A stretch of 64,000 nt of DNA from Paraspadella gotoi. Its lineage: Eukaryota > Chaetognatha. The notes beneath the pieces are model-generated. The model saw only the letters and a program-made list of their open reading frames with translations, searched no databases and was not told where the DNA came from. Where the stretch lies: the NCBI GenBank assembly GCA_051294375.1, contig CM119267.1, positions 9,201,709 through 9,265,708 of the forward strand. Reading direction: 5' to 3'. The position numbers and the translations under genes are program-made. Numbering within the stretch: the stretch's first letter is position 1; every line of letters starts with the position of its first letter. Of this stretch, positions 26,987-38,077 are shown piece after piece.

Positions 26987-28218
26987 CTTTTAAAAATAAT
27001 TAGTCAAAAAATTTTTAATGGAATTTTAGAAAGTAAATTGCTTTTTCGTTTCTCAAATTTTGTTGTTAGCATTTGCGTTGATTTTGACAACTTTGACGTT
27101 TTAGATCACAGTTGTATTACCAATATTTTCAGCATTCCGGTTCTTCTGACTATAACTACCACTCATTCATTGAAACCGATTTTCTTTTAGTTAGAGATAT
27201 AATTTTTTTGAGGAAACTACACGCCTAAAAACTTGATATTTTACGACCTCAACTTTGGCCAATGCGTTGGCTTTTCGCAATGCTTCGTTTTTAGGGATTC
27301 ATCAAATATTTAAACGTTAATGCTTAGAATAACGAAGGTTTGATTTTGCATTCGGCATTCGGCAACGACAATTTGAATTTTTATTTACAATGAAAAAATT
27401 ACGGACATTTTTCGAGTTCAAATTTTCATAAGCGCAAATTAATGCTAAAATAATTGGGGTTTCGCTGAAATTATATGCATTTTTTTGCTTCCCTTTTAAT
27501 TTTAAAATCCTTGCCTTCTGTTTAAGAAAACAGTCTGAATGGAGCTCGTCGAAAGATGACGCTTCAAAAAGCCAACATTTGAAACGCTTCCTGTTCAACA
27601 CATCAGGATGCCTTTTAATCTAAATAATCTTATGATATTTAATATCATACTGCTTTACAGAAATATTTTTTTAGTTTTGAATTCTTTTTATTCTTTTTAC
27701 GTGGCTTATTAAAATTTAAGTTATTAGTTAAGTTAAGTTGGAGTTAAGAAAATTAGCTTATTTTTTCTAATTTTTTTTTTGACGGTTGGAAGTTTGAAAA
27801 AAGTTTTGGGTAATGCTGTTTGAGATAGATTTTAAAGCTTTATACAAATAGTAAAATTTTTAAAATTATTTTCCATTTTACACTATTTTTTGAAAAGTTT
27901 TCTTAAACTTCTTTTTTGGAAGAACATTTTTTTTAAAACTTATGTTAACAATAAAATTCATTTATCCGGTTTTTTTTATAACTTTCTTTTTTACTTGTTA
28001 TGGACCTCATACTGAGCGCAAGACGCTCTTTCATTTAATCATTTTTTGAATTTCTAGAGAAATACAAAATCGTTTTCGCCATCTTACATTTTTTCTCTTT
28101 AATCCTGAAAAAGGATTTTTGTGAAATACTTTGCTTTTTCTCAACTTCTTCCCAATAAATAAACATAATTTTTGCAAATTTAAAAGCAAACACCCAAAGC
28201 CACTATATAAAAAAAGAA
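26987..28218. other. Intergenic spacer, ALDH4A1 to hnRNP-like gene
   Basis: About 1.2 kb of AT-rich sequence with many poly-T runs. A 94-codon minus-strand frame (27317-27601) shows no recognisable domain and is probably chance. No RNA gene seen. Confidence 0.5.
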
Positions 28219-29442
28219 ATGGCCAGCAAAATCGATGAGAACGATGAGAAGTTGAAGGTTTTTGTCAGCAAACTTCCTTACGCTGCAACGGAGGACGAAC
28301 TAAAACAACATTTCGAGACCTACTTCGGAGTCGTTGCCGACGTCTGCATCAAGCGCGACGAATCCGGCAACTCCAAAGGCTTTGGCTTCGTTCTTTTCTC
28401 CGACGAATCCGCCGCCGCCCTCGCCATTCACAACACGCAGCACCACACGCTGCAGGGTCGACAGTTTCAAGTAAAGAAGGTGACCGTCAAGGAGCAGGTG
28501 CGCAAGATCTTCGTCGGCGGAGTTTCTCCCAAGATCAGCGAGGAAGACGTGCGCCTCCACTTCGCTCAGTTCGGTGAGATCGAGAATGTCGAGGTCGCCT
28601 ACGACAAAACCACAAACATCCGCCGATCCTTCGTCTTTGTCGTCTTCAAGTCGCCTCAGTCGGCCGCCGCCGCCTCCACGAAAAGCAAGCAGGAAATCGG
28701 AAGCTTCACAGTCGACGTTAAGAAGGCGGTTCCGATTGAGCAGCACCAGCAGGGCAAAGGATTCCACGCCTACGGGTTCGAAACGCTCGCCGCCCGTAAA
28801 AGTATGTTGGACGCCGGAATGGTTCCTCATCCTATGCCGAGAGGCGCTCCCGGGACTCGGGTAAGGGGCGGAAGGTTGCCGCCCAGGATTAGAGGACGTG
28901 GGCGCGGTGCCGCCGCTGCTGCCGCCGCGGCTGCAGCAGCAGCGGCGTATTACGATCCCTACGCGGCGGATGCGTACGCCGTTGATCCTTACGCTACTGC
29001 TGCTTACGCCGATCCCTATGCCGATCCGTACGCGGTCGACCCTTATGCGGCTGATCCCTACGCGGTTGATCCTTATGCCGTCGATCCCTATGCCGCCGAT
29101 CCGTACGCCGCCGATCCGTACGCCGCCGATCCATACGCCGCCACGGATTACACGGAAGATAGCTACGTAGAAGACTATTACGGAGGTCAAGAATATTATC
29201 CATCTCAGCCGGCCGTGGGAGGCGGAAAAATGAGGGGCCGAGGAGCTCCAAGGGCTGCCATCCCTAGAGGAGCACCGAGGGGAGTGGCTCCGAGAGGTGC
29301 TCCCAGAGGAGCGCCGAGAGGTGTCGCCAATGGTAGGGGCGTCCGCGGAGGGGCCAGAGGTGGGCCGTCGGGAGCGAGAGGAGCTCCTCGAGGAAGGGCG
29401 CGAGGCAATCTGAGAGCGAGAGGGAGAGCTGCTCCTTATTAA
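28219..29442 (+). CDS. hnRNP A/B-like protein with two RRMs, DPYA repeats and RG-rich tail
   Basis: A single exon of 407 residues. RRM1 (about 12-88) has KVFVSKLPY as RNP2 and GFGFVLF as RNP1. RRM2 (about 94-170) has KIFVGGVSP and RSFVFVVF. This tandem arrangement is that of hnRNP A/B, hnRNP D, Musashi and DAZAP1 proteins, which control splicing, export or translation. The rest is low complexity: a 13-residue alanine tract (about 233-245), then more than ten copies of DPYAA/DPYAV, then RGAPRG repeats. The exon is GC-rich (strong CG third-position preference) compared with its AT-rich surroundings. I cannot name the orthologue. Confidence 0.85.
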   Translation: MASKIDENDEKLKVFVSKLPYAATEDELKQHFETYFGVVADVCIKRDESGNSKGFGFVLFSDESAAALAIHNTQHHTLQGRQFQVKKVTVKEQVRKIFVGGVSPKISEEDVRLHFAQFGEIENVEVAYDKTTNIRRSFVFVVFKSPQSAAAASTKSKQEIGSFTVDVKKAVPIEQHQQGKGFHAYGFETLAARKSMLDAGMVPHPMPRGAPGTRVRGGRLPPRIRGRGRGAAAAAAAAAAAAAYYDPYAADAYAVDPYATAAYADPYADPYAVDPYAADPYAVDPYAVDPYAADPYAADPYAADPYAATDYTEDSYVEDYYGGQEYYPSQPAVGGGKMRGRGAPRAAIPRGAPRGVAPRGAPRGAPRGVANGRGVRGGARGGPSGARGAPRGRARGNLRARGRAAPY

Positions 29443-31608
29443 AACCCAAAACCATTCCTTTTATTTTTCTTCCTTTGTTTAAAAACTTTTTTGGGTCCAG
29501 TTTTTTGTTCGAGTAGATCATTATGATTAAATGCAGTTAACTTTTTTAACTTTTTTTTTTAAAGGTATAATTTTTAGGGAAAATTTTTATATGGTTTTTA
29601 TAAACTTTGATAGCTATTTGTTTTGCTTTTTGGGTCAAAACCTATCCATTTTTTTCTTTTTTACTATAACCTCGTAAAAATTCTCGTCCTTTTTTAAGTT
29701 TGCAACCCTTTTTTGAAATAGATTTTTTTTTAAATTAAATTATAAAAGCACCCCTTTTGTTAAATTATTTTTAAATCTTGGTTTTTAAAAAAAATTTAAC
29801 ATTGTGAGTTCATAGATATAAATCTATTTTTTTGTTACTTATCTTTGTCAACATTATTGAAGTCGGATGCGTTATTCGAGAAGTTACTTTTTTGACAAAA
29901 TTATCCTTTTTGACGTGATATTTATTCGTGGTCTACTGAAGGGCGCATGTCTTATGAATACCAAGTAACAAATTCCTTATTTTGATAATTAAACGAATAA
30001 TCAATACATATCGCTATCGTTGTCTTCTCATATTCATGTTCGTTCATAATTCATTTTTGGATTAAAACGATGTTGCTGTCAAGCATTTAGTTACATGAAG
30101 AAATGTCACCTTGTTTACCAAAACTGCATCTCCACGAGATTTACATTAAAATTAAAGGTTTTCTAAAAAGTGAAAACCTATTACATGTTACATTATCATT
30201 GAAAACCAAAGGTTTCCAGATTGTCACTTAAAAGCTTAATGCGGGTGAGTCAATAATTTAGGCCAGAAATTGATTTTAATTTCTTTCTCATTTGAGCATG
30301 ATTCAATTTTTTGTAATCAGAGAGAAGAAAACTTGGCTAATCCCTGCCCTGCCCCAAACCGCCATCAACTCCAAACGGGCCCAGGTCCACCGTCGTGAAT
30401 GAGGAACCAGACGTTTCGAGTGAGGTGGGTTTTTCGATAAGCGGAGACCACCGATATTCAGTTGCCGGTTTGGGAAAAGGAAGGGATGCTGGGGACAATA
30501 CTCGGTAGGAAGGGTAACGTAGGTGGTAGTAATTTTTTCGTGGTCGGATATAAAACTGATGGTCTGTGTACTCGGTAGGAAGGGTAACGGAGGTGGTAGG
30601 AATTTTTCCATGGTCGGATGTATAAGTGATGGTCTGTGTACTCCGTAGGAAGGGTAACGGAGGTGGTAGGAATTTTTCCATGGTCAGATGTAAAACTGAT
30701 GGTCTGTGTACTCGGTAGGAAGGGTAACGGAGGTGGTAGGAATTTTTCCGTGGTCGGATGTAAAACTGATGGTCTGTGAATACGGAGATTAGATTATTAT
30801 TTTATTTATTTGTTAAAATATTTTTTGTGTTAAATAATTAAATATAAAATCTGTTTGGGATGGGGATGTTAGTGTCGTCTTCTGGAAATAGAGGGTGCAT
30901 CTACACAACACAAGGTTAGATTAATTTCTGTTCCAGTTTTCTAATAGTTGTCGTACATCATTCCTTTTGGAAAATCATTAATAAGAATATGATGGACCAT
31001 AGTGGAAATCGGCGGTCCATTACTTGTAGAGAAATAATATTAATCTCAGGAAAAAATTATCGGATAATAATTAATATTAATTCTTGTCCAATTTTAATTT
31101 GTTTTTGAACATTTTTTTTCTTTCTCGGAACATAAACATGGGATCAACTCATTGACTTGGTTAAAATTATGTTAAAATTATGTTCGTAAGCAATTAAAAT
31201 ATGAAAATATACTGCCGTCTGTTCTACTTACCGAAGATTCCGAAAAGGGGGGAAATGTTTCGGATAATATCAAAGAAAATCTGAAAACAATTAATTAATT
31301 CCTACAAAGAGGCATTCTTTATATTTATAACTTTTCGCTCTTCTCTTCTTTACGTCTAGGTATTGACAAAATCCAACGAATTCGCGCTCGTCAGACATCG
31401 TCGGCGACAATGTCACGGAATCTCGAGACATTAACCGACTTTCCTAACGCCAGTCCCAACACGATGGATGAACCATGAATGCCAAAAATGAAATAGAAAT
31501 GTTCTCTTTGTTACAAATTTGTCAGACTTGCCCAATCAAATAAACTACCGAATTTTTCTAATTAGTCTTTGATACTTTTTGTTTTTATTCCCTTTAGACT
31601 GAAACAAG
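29443..31608. other. Intergenic region between hnRNP-like gene and ABHD6 (tail to tail)
   Basis: This 2.2 kb holds no supported gene. It contains a GC-richer patch at about 30330-30500 and the four-copy 70-bp minisatellite at 30501-30780. The last part, near 31360-31480, is also GC-richer but shows no long frame. Confidence 0.55.
30501..30780. repeat. Minisatellite, four copies of a 70-bp unit
   Basis: Units start at 30501, 30571, 30641 and 30711 with CTCGGTAGGAAGGGTAACG. Each contains GGTGGTAGGAATTTTTCC and ends with ACTGATGGTCTGTG. Copies differ at a few positions. Confidence 0.92.
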
Positions 31609-33890
31609 TTAGATTTTATTCTCCCATAGCTTCTCCTCCACGCACTCTTTTCTAAAGTCCATTATTATGTCTGCAACTTTTTTAGGTAATTCCATAGGAG
31701 TCATGTGACCACTTTCTTTTAACTCATCCAACCGACACTGAAGAGAATCGGCCATCATTGATGCTCCAGAAACGTGGAAAATCATGTCATTTTTCCCCCA
31801 GATAATATGCATCGGAGTTTTAATGAACATTTTCCAAAGTCCTAAATTTCTGTGAGTCCATCGTTCACAAATCAATTCCGGACCGACGTTGTTCCAGTAT
31901 TTTCGGTAGCTTTCATACTCGCTCTTTTTTAGCGCTAATACTGCTTTCCAAAACCACTGAAAATGAAATAAAATGTTGAAGCTAAATTAGAGTATTTTTT
32001 ACATTTTAAATATAATTTGTAATCAGAAACTGACGCTGACGCAATAAATTTTTTTATAGTATTATTCTGCTTATGTTTATGTATTTTAACCTTCGGATAT
32101 TTCCACTTCGGACACTTGTAATAAATTGTTTTATGCCATGAAAATAATCCTTTAGGTGTATCTGGCGTCGCTAACGTTGTAAAGGTCGATATATTCTCCG
32201 TTGCTACTCGATTAAATATCTCTGTGTGTTCTGGAGTCCAAAGTGTTGGGCAGAGTAAAGATAAAAACCTCACATGTCCTTCCGGTCCATATTTTATCGC
32301 GTAAATAGCTGCAAGTATCGCGCCCCAGGAATGACCAATCAGATGGATTCCTCCTTTAAGTTAAATGCTCTGGTGGTAATTAGGTATTCTTATTTAACTT
32401 TCAATGTTCTGGTTTTTGTTTTACCTCTGACTCTGTTAAGTTTTATGGTTTTGACGAATTGATGAACACGTTTTACGACACCCTCGTTTGTCAGATCGTC
32501 ATTTTCTTTAAAAGTGGTTCCACAATGGCCAGGCAAGTCCAGAGCGACGCAGTGAAGAGTTGACGGAAAACGGCGAGACAAAGCATAAAATGTATCCTGT
32601 AGAATTTTTCAAATATAAGTATGTACGTTACCTTAAATACACTTAAACTTAGCCAAACTATTTTTTTTCCACGATAGTGATATGACACAATGAAAAATGG
32701 CGTTGTGTAACAGTTAGAGGCATAAAAAAATCACTGTTCGATATTATGATATTTGGTTTTGTGTTTTATTTTTATGTATTTATATCAAAAATATTAATGC
32801 AATTTTTTTTTAGATATTAGTACAACACGCACGCATAAGCAAAAGTACCAACCAATTAATTTGGGTCAAAAACAACAACAGAAACAACAGGGACAAAATC
32901 AGCAGTAGAACGTTTCGTTACGTTATTTTTAATTGTCATATACGAATAAAAAAATAACCGACCGTCTCGGTTCCAGTCGGCGCAAGTGAAATTAACTCTC
33001 TTAACCATATAAAAAACTATTATAAATGTAATATTAATATATTTTTTCTTATTAAACGTTGTTAGAAGATGCATGGTTCAGCATTTTACTTTTAGTTTTC
33101 CTTTGCTAGTCCAAATCTAACATGAACTGCTGATTTTTCACAACGTGTATGCAACTGTTTTAAATTATATACGTATATACTATATTTCTAGGCTTAGGGA
33201 AGAAATATTAAATTTATCCTCGATAGTTGTATTCCCTTAAGAATTATATGTACAAAATTACATCTAAAAGTTTAATACTATTACGAATAATTGGATTTTT
33301 AAACGTAAAATACTGCGCTATATTATTAAATATTACATTTTACCCTTAAAAAAAGCTGACCTTTCTATGTTTAGTAAAGAAAATATATTCTCAGAGAATT
33401 ATCCCTTAGTCAGCTAGGATTACAAGGGTCGGTTTTGAACCACTATGCTCTTGCTAGCTCAACACTTAGGTTTAGCATCCATTAAGATATTAACATGTAA
33501 TTGCTATCTTTTCATAGGTCTATACTTGAATACATTGCAAGCCTAACTCTCTAGTTCATTAGTCTTACCAAGAAGCCAGTCAAGTAGCCTTCAAACATTA
33601 AGTAAGTCACTGAATAATTATCCACTGAACCTTTAGTAACCGATGTCATGTATAATCAGGGTAACCATCATCACAACAGAGATATCCCTCTGTTAGATAC
33701 GCACTTTGCTAGATGTCAGCCCGTGGAGAAACAGAACGGACGGTTGATCTTTGTCCAACGAGGGAGGAAATCCTCGCTCGGCATACGTGAAAATGAAATC
33801 CTCGTTCTCCAACTTAGCCATTTTAAACTTGTACCCTGCCCGTCGAGCGCGATCACGGTTCACGCATTTTATTAAAGTCTTGGCACCCAT
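31609..33890 (-). CDS. ABHD6: Monoacylglycerol lipase ABHD6-like alpha/beta hydrolase
   Basis: This is the only minus-strand gene. Four exons, in transcript order 33890-33705, 32596-32425, 32353-32091 and 31956-31609, give 322 residues. ABHD6 hydrolyses monoacylglycerols such as 2-arachidonoylglycerol. Family features are the oxyanion segment LFLHGLTS, CVALDLPGH, VKRVHQFVKTIKLNR, the nucleophile elbow GHSWG (about S128), HIIWGKNDMIFHVSGA (catalytic Asp) and ESGHMTPMELP (catalytic His). The N-terminal membrane anchor of ABHD6 is not encoded downstream of the chosen ATG. The reading frame stays open about 60 bp further upstream, so a 5' exon is probably missing from this model. Confidence 0.85.
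32597..33704 (-). other. Long first intron of ABHD6
   Basis: This 1.1-kb AT-rich intron contains no coding frame I can support. A short GC-richer patch lies near 33405-33480. Confidence 0.6.
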
Positions 33891-34484
33891 TTCCCAAGAG
33901 ATGTTAATGCGCCCTAATCCCCCCGTCCCATTATAGCCTTCGAAAAACAGTATAAGCTTAAGGCACGTGGTCGAAGAAACGTAAAATTAAGTTGTAAACC
34001 TTCTGTGGAAACGGTTCTATTTTTTTGTTTTGTCGAGGGACGAGGACGAAAATTTTATATTTTTATATATATGGAGTGAAGATTGGGAGAAAGAATTCAG
34101 TAAATTAGAATAGCACAAGAAAAAGATTGCAGTATACCATGTTAAGACTCGTTTAACTAGATTACATGATTTTGTATGTATGAGCGATTTGAGGCGATTT
34201 ATTTATGTTTCAACCTCTACAGAGAATACTTCTAAAATACTTCTAATACTAATTGATGCTTCTGTAGCTGTTAGTTGGTTCAGTCGAATTCCTTAACAGT
34301 TGAGGCTTGAATGTCATTGAAGTATGTCATAAGCGAATTATACTCACAATAATTAAGGTTAAAGTCGATATATAAATTATAATGTTTATAATTATATGAA
34401 GTTATTTTATACCGAGTACGACCTCTTTTAAGTTCCATAGATCTTTTGTTTTTTTTCTTTGAAATCGCCTGAGGCTGTGTGTAA

Positions 34485-34985
34485 TTGTGTCGAGTCAAAC
34501 AAACATTTCCCTCGAGCCCAGGCTTCCAAAAGTTTAATAGTTATGAGTCAATAGTCATTGCTGACGGATGGGGACTTTTTCTTGGCTTCATCCCTCTGGT
34601 TGTTACTACCTTCGGGGCATGGGACCTGGATGCTTTCTCAAACTTAAAAGATTTCGCCAAACTCCAAGCAACGAATGCAGGCTTAGATATCGGCAAAACG
34701 TCTAAGCACTTTTTTGAGAGACTTTCTGTCTGCCTTCAGCGCGAGAACGGGGACCTGCTCGCTTCCCGAAGTCCCGTGATTGAGTTGCCGTCTCATGTGG
34801 ACGGAGTTGCTTGACTTTGTCTCCCGATCTCTTCTTCTTTTTCATTCTTTTTTATCTTCCCCTTATTTGTTCTCGTTTATTGTTGACATAAGTTATTTTT
34901 GCAACCATTCCTGCAATTATTTGTTTGCTCTGTTTTCTTTTCAGAAAAAAAAAAAAAAAAAAAAAAAAAAAATAAAAAAAAAATT
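34485..34985 (+). mobile_element. 5'-truncated non-LTR retrotransposon remnant (end of reverse transcriptase plus poly-A)
   Basis: The frame ending at 34814 encodes about 100 residues resembling the C-terminal end of animal retroelement reverse transcriptase ORFs (LVVTTFGAWDLDAFSNLK, then HFFERLSVCLQRENGDLLAS). The catalytic YxDD region is absent. About 130 bp after the stop is an A-rich tract (34945-34985), as expected for the 3' end of a LINE-type insertion. Recognition is from the sequence pattern only. Confidence 0.6.
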
Positions 34986-35103
34986 AGTATTTGGTACTTG
35001 AAACCATTACCCACGATATCCTCCTTAATTTTGTTTCCCTATCGTTTTTTCTCGATCATTTTTCTTTTTCACAACTGCCAATTACTAGAATATTTTCTAT
35101 TCA

Positions 35104-35215
35104 TAAAATTGGTACAACCAATATAAAAATTATCCACTCATTTAATGAATAAGCTATCTTGCCCCTGACCTTGGACAGTCTTTGGTTTATTAACGCCTCC
35201 ATCACTCTTACAAGA
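35104..35215. repeat. Dispersed repeat, copy 2
   Basis: It shares the TTGGTACAACCAATATAAA start and the GCCTCCATCACTCTTACAAGA end with 8772-8870, with an insertion of about 15 bp. It lies just upstream of the ATP5PD acceptor. Confidence 0.75.
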
Positions 35216-35266
35216 TTTTTTTTTTTTTTAAATTTTAGGTCCAGTTCTATAGAGTTTACTAGAAAA

Positions 35267-36105
35267 ATGTCCAAATTCCTAGACAAGCGTCTTACAAAAT
35301 CAAAGATTAATTGGAAAGAACTTAAAAAACGCATGCCATCTAAAATAGCGCGTGATTTATTTGATATAACGAAGAATACGAGCGATCGTCACGCGCAGTC
35401 CATTAAGGAGCTTCCCGGCGAACTCCCCTGGATAAACTGGGAGGGATATTTCAGTAAGGTTCCCGGTTCTGAGCTGTTCAGAGACTTGCGGGTAAGTTAA
35501 TAAATTGTCTAACCTGTCTTCGTGGAGAAGAAGCATTGATAAAATTTTACTTTCGCCGACTGGGGTTTTGGCTTCTTTTTAAAAAAACATTTCACCTTAA
35601 TCACTCCTAACCTAAACTACCACTAAACCGTCCATAACCATAAAACCCCCCTAACCCTAGTCGGCGAAGGTAAAAAGTACACGATCTCCCTTTATCCCCA
35701 CTTTTTCTTTCTCAGAAACAATATCGCCTGGTGGAAATCCCTTACCCGACCGACACCGACGGTCGCTTCGGCTCCGCCCTCGCCAAGGATGAGGAGATCA
35801 AGGAGGTTAGGGATGAAGTGCTGGCGATGGTCGCCCGCAACGAGTGGAACAACGAACGCGACAAGACCTTTTTCCGACGCCTCCCTCCCGCTCGCTCCAT
35901 GACCATGGAAATGTACATGGAGGCCTTTCCTAATCGCCACATGGTCAAGCCGTGGCTCAGAGATGCTCACGAGGACGAGCTGGATGTCGTCGATCGCAAA
36001 CTCGCTGTCTTTGCCAAAAAGAACATCGAGGAGAAGCGCAAGAAGCCCATCCTGCCGCGAATCAATTTCGATCCGGCGTCCGAGGCTGGAAAGAATCCGG
36101 AATAA
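35267..36105 (+). CDS. ATP5PD: ATP synthase peripheral stalk subunit d, mitochondrial
   Basis: Two exons, 35267-35491 and 35716-36105, encode 204 residues. Subunit d is part of the stator stalk of the mitochondrial F1Fo ATP synthase. The N-terminal part has the family pattern INWKELKKRMP, then LPWINWEGYFSKV, and the C-terminal part has MTMEMYMEAFPN, matching MTIEDLNEAFP in vertebrates. A basic extension of about 30 residues makes it longer than the 161-residue human protein. The 224-bp intron contains a short inverted pair (near 35550 and 35660, core GTCGGCGAA). A TTTTAG acceptor-like site sits 28 bp before the ATG. Confidence 0.87.
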
Positions 36106-36296
36106 CCAGCACTCGATTTACGCTTGAGGCTGCAGACTTGAAACGAAAGTTCTTTTCGTTACGATCTTTTTAAAAAACATCTGTTTTTAATTGTCTTTTA
36201 AAAGTGATATGAGTAAATTTTTTTCTCGTTCAGGCAGGGAATGAAAATTTTTATTATGAAGTGCTGATGGAGTGAAGAAATCGAGAGAGAAGAAAA

Positions 36297-37970
36297 ATGG
36301 AACTAGAGCGATTATGCAACAAAATTACTCGTTGCATCCAGAACGAGCTGCGGTCCGGGTGGACGCTGTTGCGCGATTCTCAACGGTGTAGCATCACCGT
36401 GATAAAGACGGAGATTCTTGTCGCCGAACGAGATGATTCTCTCCTTGTTAAGAAAGAACCGTATTTTCTCCCCGCGACGCCGTCCAACGTAGAAAGCTTC
36501 GATCCATTCGAGGAGAACGACATCGATGCTCTCGGAATCGGCTTCTCCATCGAAAACGGAACGTTTCAGCTCAAAGCGGAGGAATCCGCGATTTCGTCGG
36601 AACCGGACGTCCCCAACGGCGTTGATTTCATCCAAGGATCGTCGGATAATGCCTTGACTAGTGATCCCGGAAAAGACGAAGACGAAGCGGCGCCGCCTCT
36701 CCCGCGACTCAGAAGACGAAAGACCAGGACGACTTTGACGAAGACGAACGGGGAAGAGACGAATTTCTCTTTGCCTTCTAGATTTTACCGACGAATTCCC
36801 GGCACGAGGACTTATACTTGCAAACACCCAAAATGCGGAAAAACTTTCAATTCTGCCGGCGGCTGCTACACGCATCACCTCCGCGTTCATCAGAACGTCT
36901 CCAAAGACAAAGACAAAAAGTGCGATCTATGTCCGGAAGCCTTTTTCTCCCTGTCACGACTTCGCTGGCATCGCGATGTTTGGCATCCCGAGTCCATTCC
37001 GGTCGATTCTTCGTTTGTCTGCGACGTTTGCGGAAAGATTCTCAGCTGCGGTTCTACGCTCAAAACTCACCGTCGCCTTTTGCACGAGACGAAAAAGATC
37101 AACTATTTTAAATTCTGCCGCATCTGTCACATTTACGTTGACAAGATTGACTCCAACGAGGGTAGCAATGACAAATGTTCTTTTAAGGCTTCCCTCCTAA
37201 ATCATTTCGTCGTCAATCACCCCAATGAGCTCTTCGTCTGCACCTCCGAAGGCTGCGGCGAAAGGTTTGTGAAAAAAAGTCAGCTCAATCGCCACGTTGA
37301 CGTTGTGCACAAGGGTCTAGTCAACCTGTTCCAGTGCCCTCACTGCGCTAAATCATTGGGAACCTCGAAAAAACTCAGTTTTCACATTGACACCGCTCAT
37401 CCGGATTACGCCGGCGAACTAAACTTCTTCTGCGAATGGCAGGGGTGCAACAAAGCCTTTTCTTGTGAAGACAATCTGAAAATCCATTTCGACGGACACA
37501 GTCGCCGCGAAAAGGAGAAAATCAACGGGCACGTTCCACGAAAGACCTGTCCGGTTTGCTCCAAGGAAGTGGCGCCAACCTACTTGGCGCTGCATATGCG
37601 CAATGCCCATGGGCCCAAGCAGGAGCCGCGTAACTGCGGGGAGTGCAACGCCGTCTGCGTCTCGATCAGGGCGTTAAAAAATCACTTTAAAAAATTTCAC
37701 TCGGGCATCATCTATACGTGCGACATTTGCTCAAAGACATTTAATTATAAGAGCGGCCTCGAATCGCATATTGAGCGGGTGCACGAGAAGAAGCGCCACA
37801 AATGCACAGATTGCGATAAGGTTTACGGCGGAAGGAAAGAAATGCTGGTGCACTACCGCGCGGTTCACAAGGGAATTAGATTTCCTTGTCGGATGTGTCA
37901 TAGAGAATTTCTCCGTGGTCCGGATCGAAACCGACACGAAAGGAGCTTTCACAACATAGCGAGCGAATGA
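36297..37970 (+). CDS. C2H2 zinc-finger protein with about 12 fingers
   Basis: A single exon of 557 residues. The N-terminal 165 residues have no recognisable domain, but include a basic stretch (LRRRKTRTTLTK) and three matches to the SUMO acceptor consensus (IKTE, VKKE, LKAE). From about residue 175 to the end there are roughly twelve C2H2 units, from YTCKHPKCGKTF to FPCRMCHREF. One (about residues 275-305) has an enlarged Cys-to-His loop. Linkers are not the tandem TGEKP type of KRAB proteins, and several fingers use CxxxxC spacing. It probably binds nucleic acid in the nucleus. I do not recognise an orthologue. Confidence 0.85.
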   Translation: MELERLCNKITRCIQNELRSGWTLLRDSQRCSITVIKTEILVAERDDSLLVKKEPYFLPATPSNVESFDPFEENDIDALGIGFSIENGTFQLKAEESAISSEPDVPNGVDFIQGSSDNALTSDPGKDEDEAAPPLPRLRRRKTRTTLTKTNGEETNFSLPSRFYRRIPGTRTYTCKHPKCGKTFNSAGGCYTHHLRVHQNVSKDKDKKCDLCPEAFFSLSRLRWHRDVWHPESIPVDSSFVCDVCGKILSCGSTLKTHRRLLHETKKINYFKFCRICHIYVDKIDSNEGSNDKCSFKASLLNHFVVNHPNELFVCTSEGCGERFVKKSQLNRHVDVVHKGLVNLFQCPHCAKSLGTSKKLSFHIDTAHPDYAGELNFFCEWQGCNKAFSCEDNLKIHFDGHSRREKEKINGHVPRKTCPVCSKEVAPTYLALHMRNAHGPKQEPRNCGECNAVCVSIRALKNHFKKFHSGIIYTCDICSKTFNYKSGLESHIERVHEKKRHKCTDCDKVYGGRKEMLVHYRAVHKGIRFPCRMCHREFLRGPDRNRHERSFHNIASE

Positions 37971-38077
37971 GAAAAAACAAACCCTATCAGATTTACTTTT
38001 TCAATTTTTCTGTTATTTTTTTCTATGTGATTTTTACAAGTTTTGTCTTTCTTTTAGTGTTAGTTTGTTGAAAAAAA

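Larger units (their letters stand above)
33891..35266. other. Intergenic region between ABHD6 and ATP5PD (head to head), repeat-rich
   Basis: This holds the 5' side of ABHD6, a retrotransposon remnant with a poly-A tail and a dispersed repeat copy. The two genes diverge from here, so promoters for both should lie inside, but no specific element can be named. Confidence 0.6.

Noticed and set aside
27317-27601. 94-codon minus-strand frame in the ALDH4A1-hnRNP spacer
   Set aside because: No recognisable motif, no splice context and surrounding sequence is AT-rich non-coding.
28203-28217. TATATAAA-like sequence before the hnRNP-like start codon
   Set aside because: It lies within 15 bp of the ATG, too close to act as a TATA box for that start.
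28300-29408. Long minus-strand frames opposite the hnRNP-like gene
   Set aside because: They mirror the GC-rich repetitive coding exon and have no plausible protein composition.
33405-33480. Minus-strand GGTTCAAAACC resembling a tRNA B box
   Set aside because: No matching A box, acceptor stem or cloverleaf can be drawn around it.
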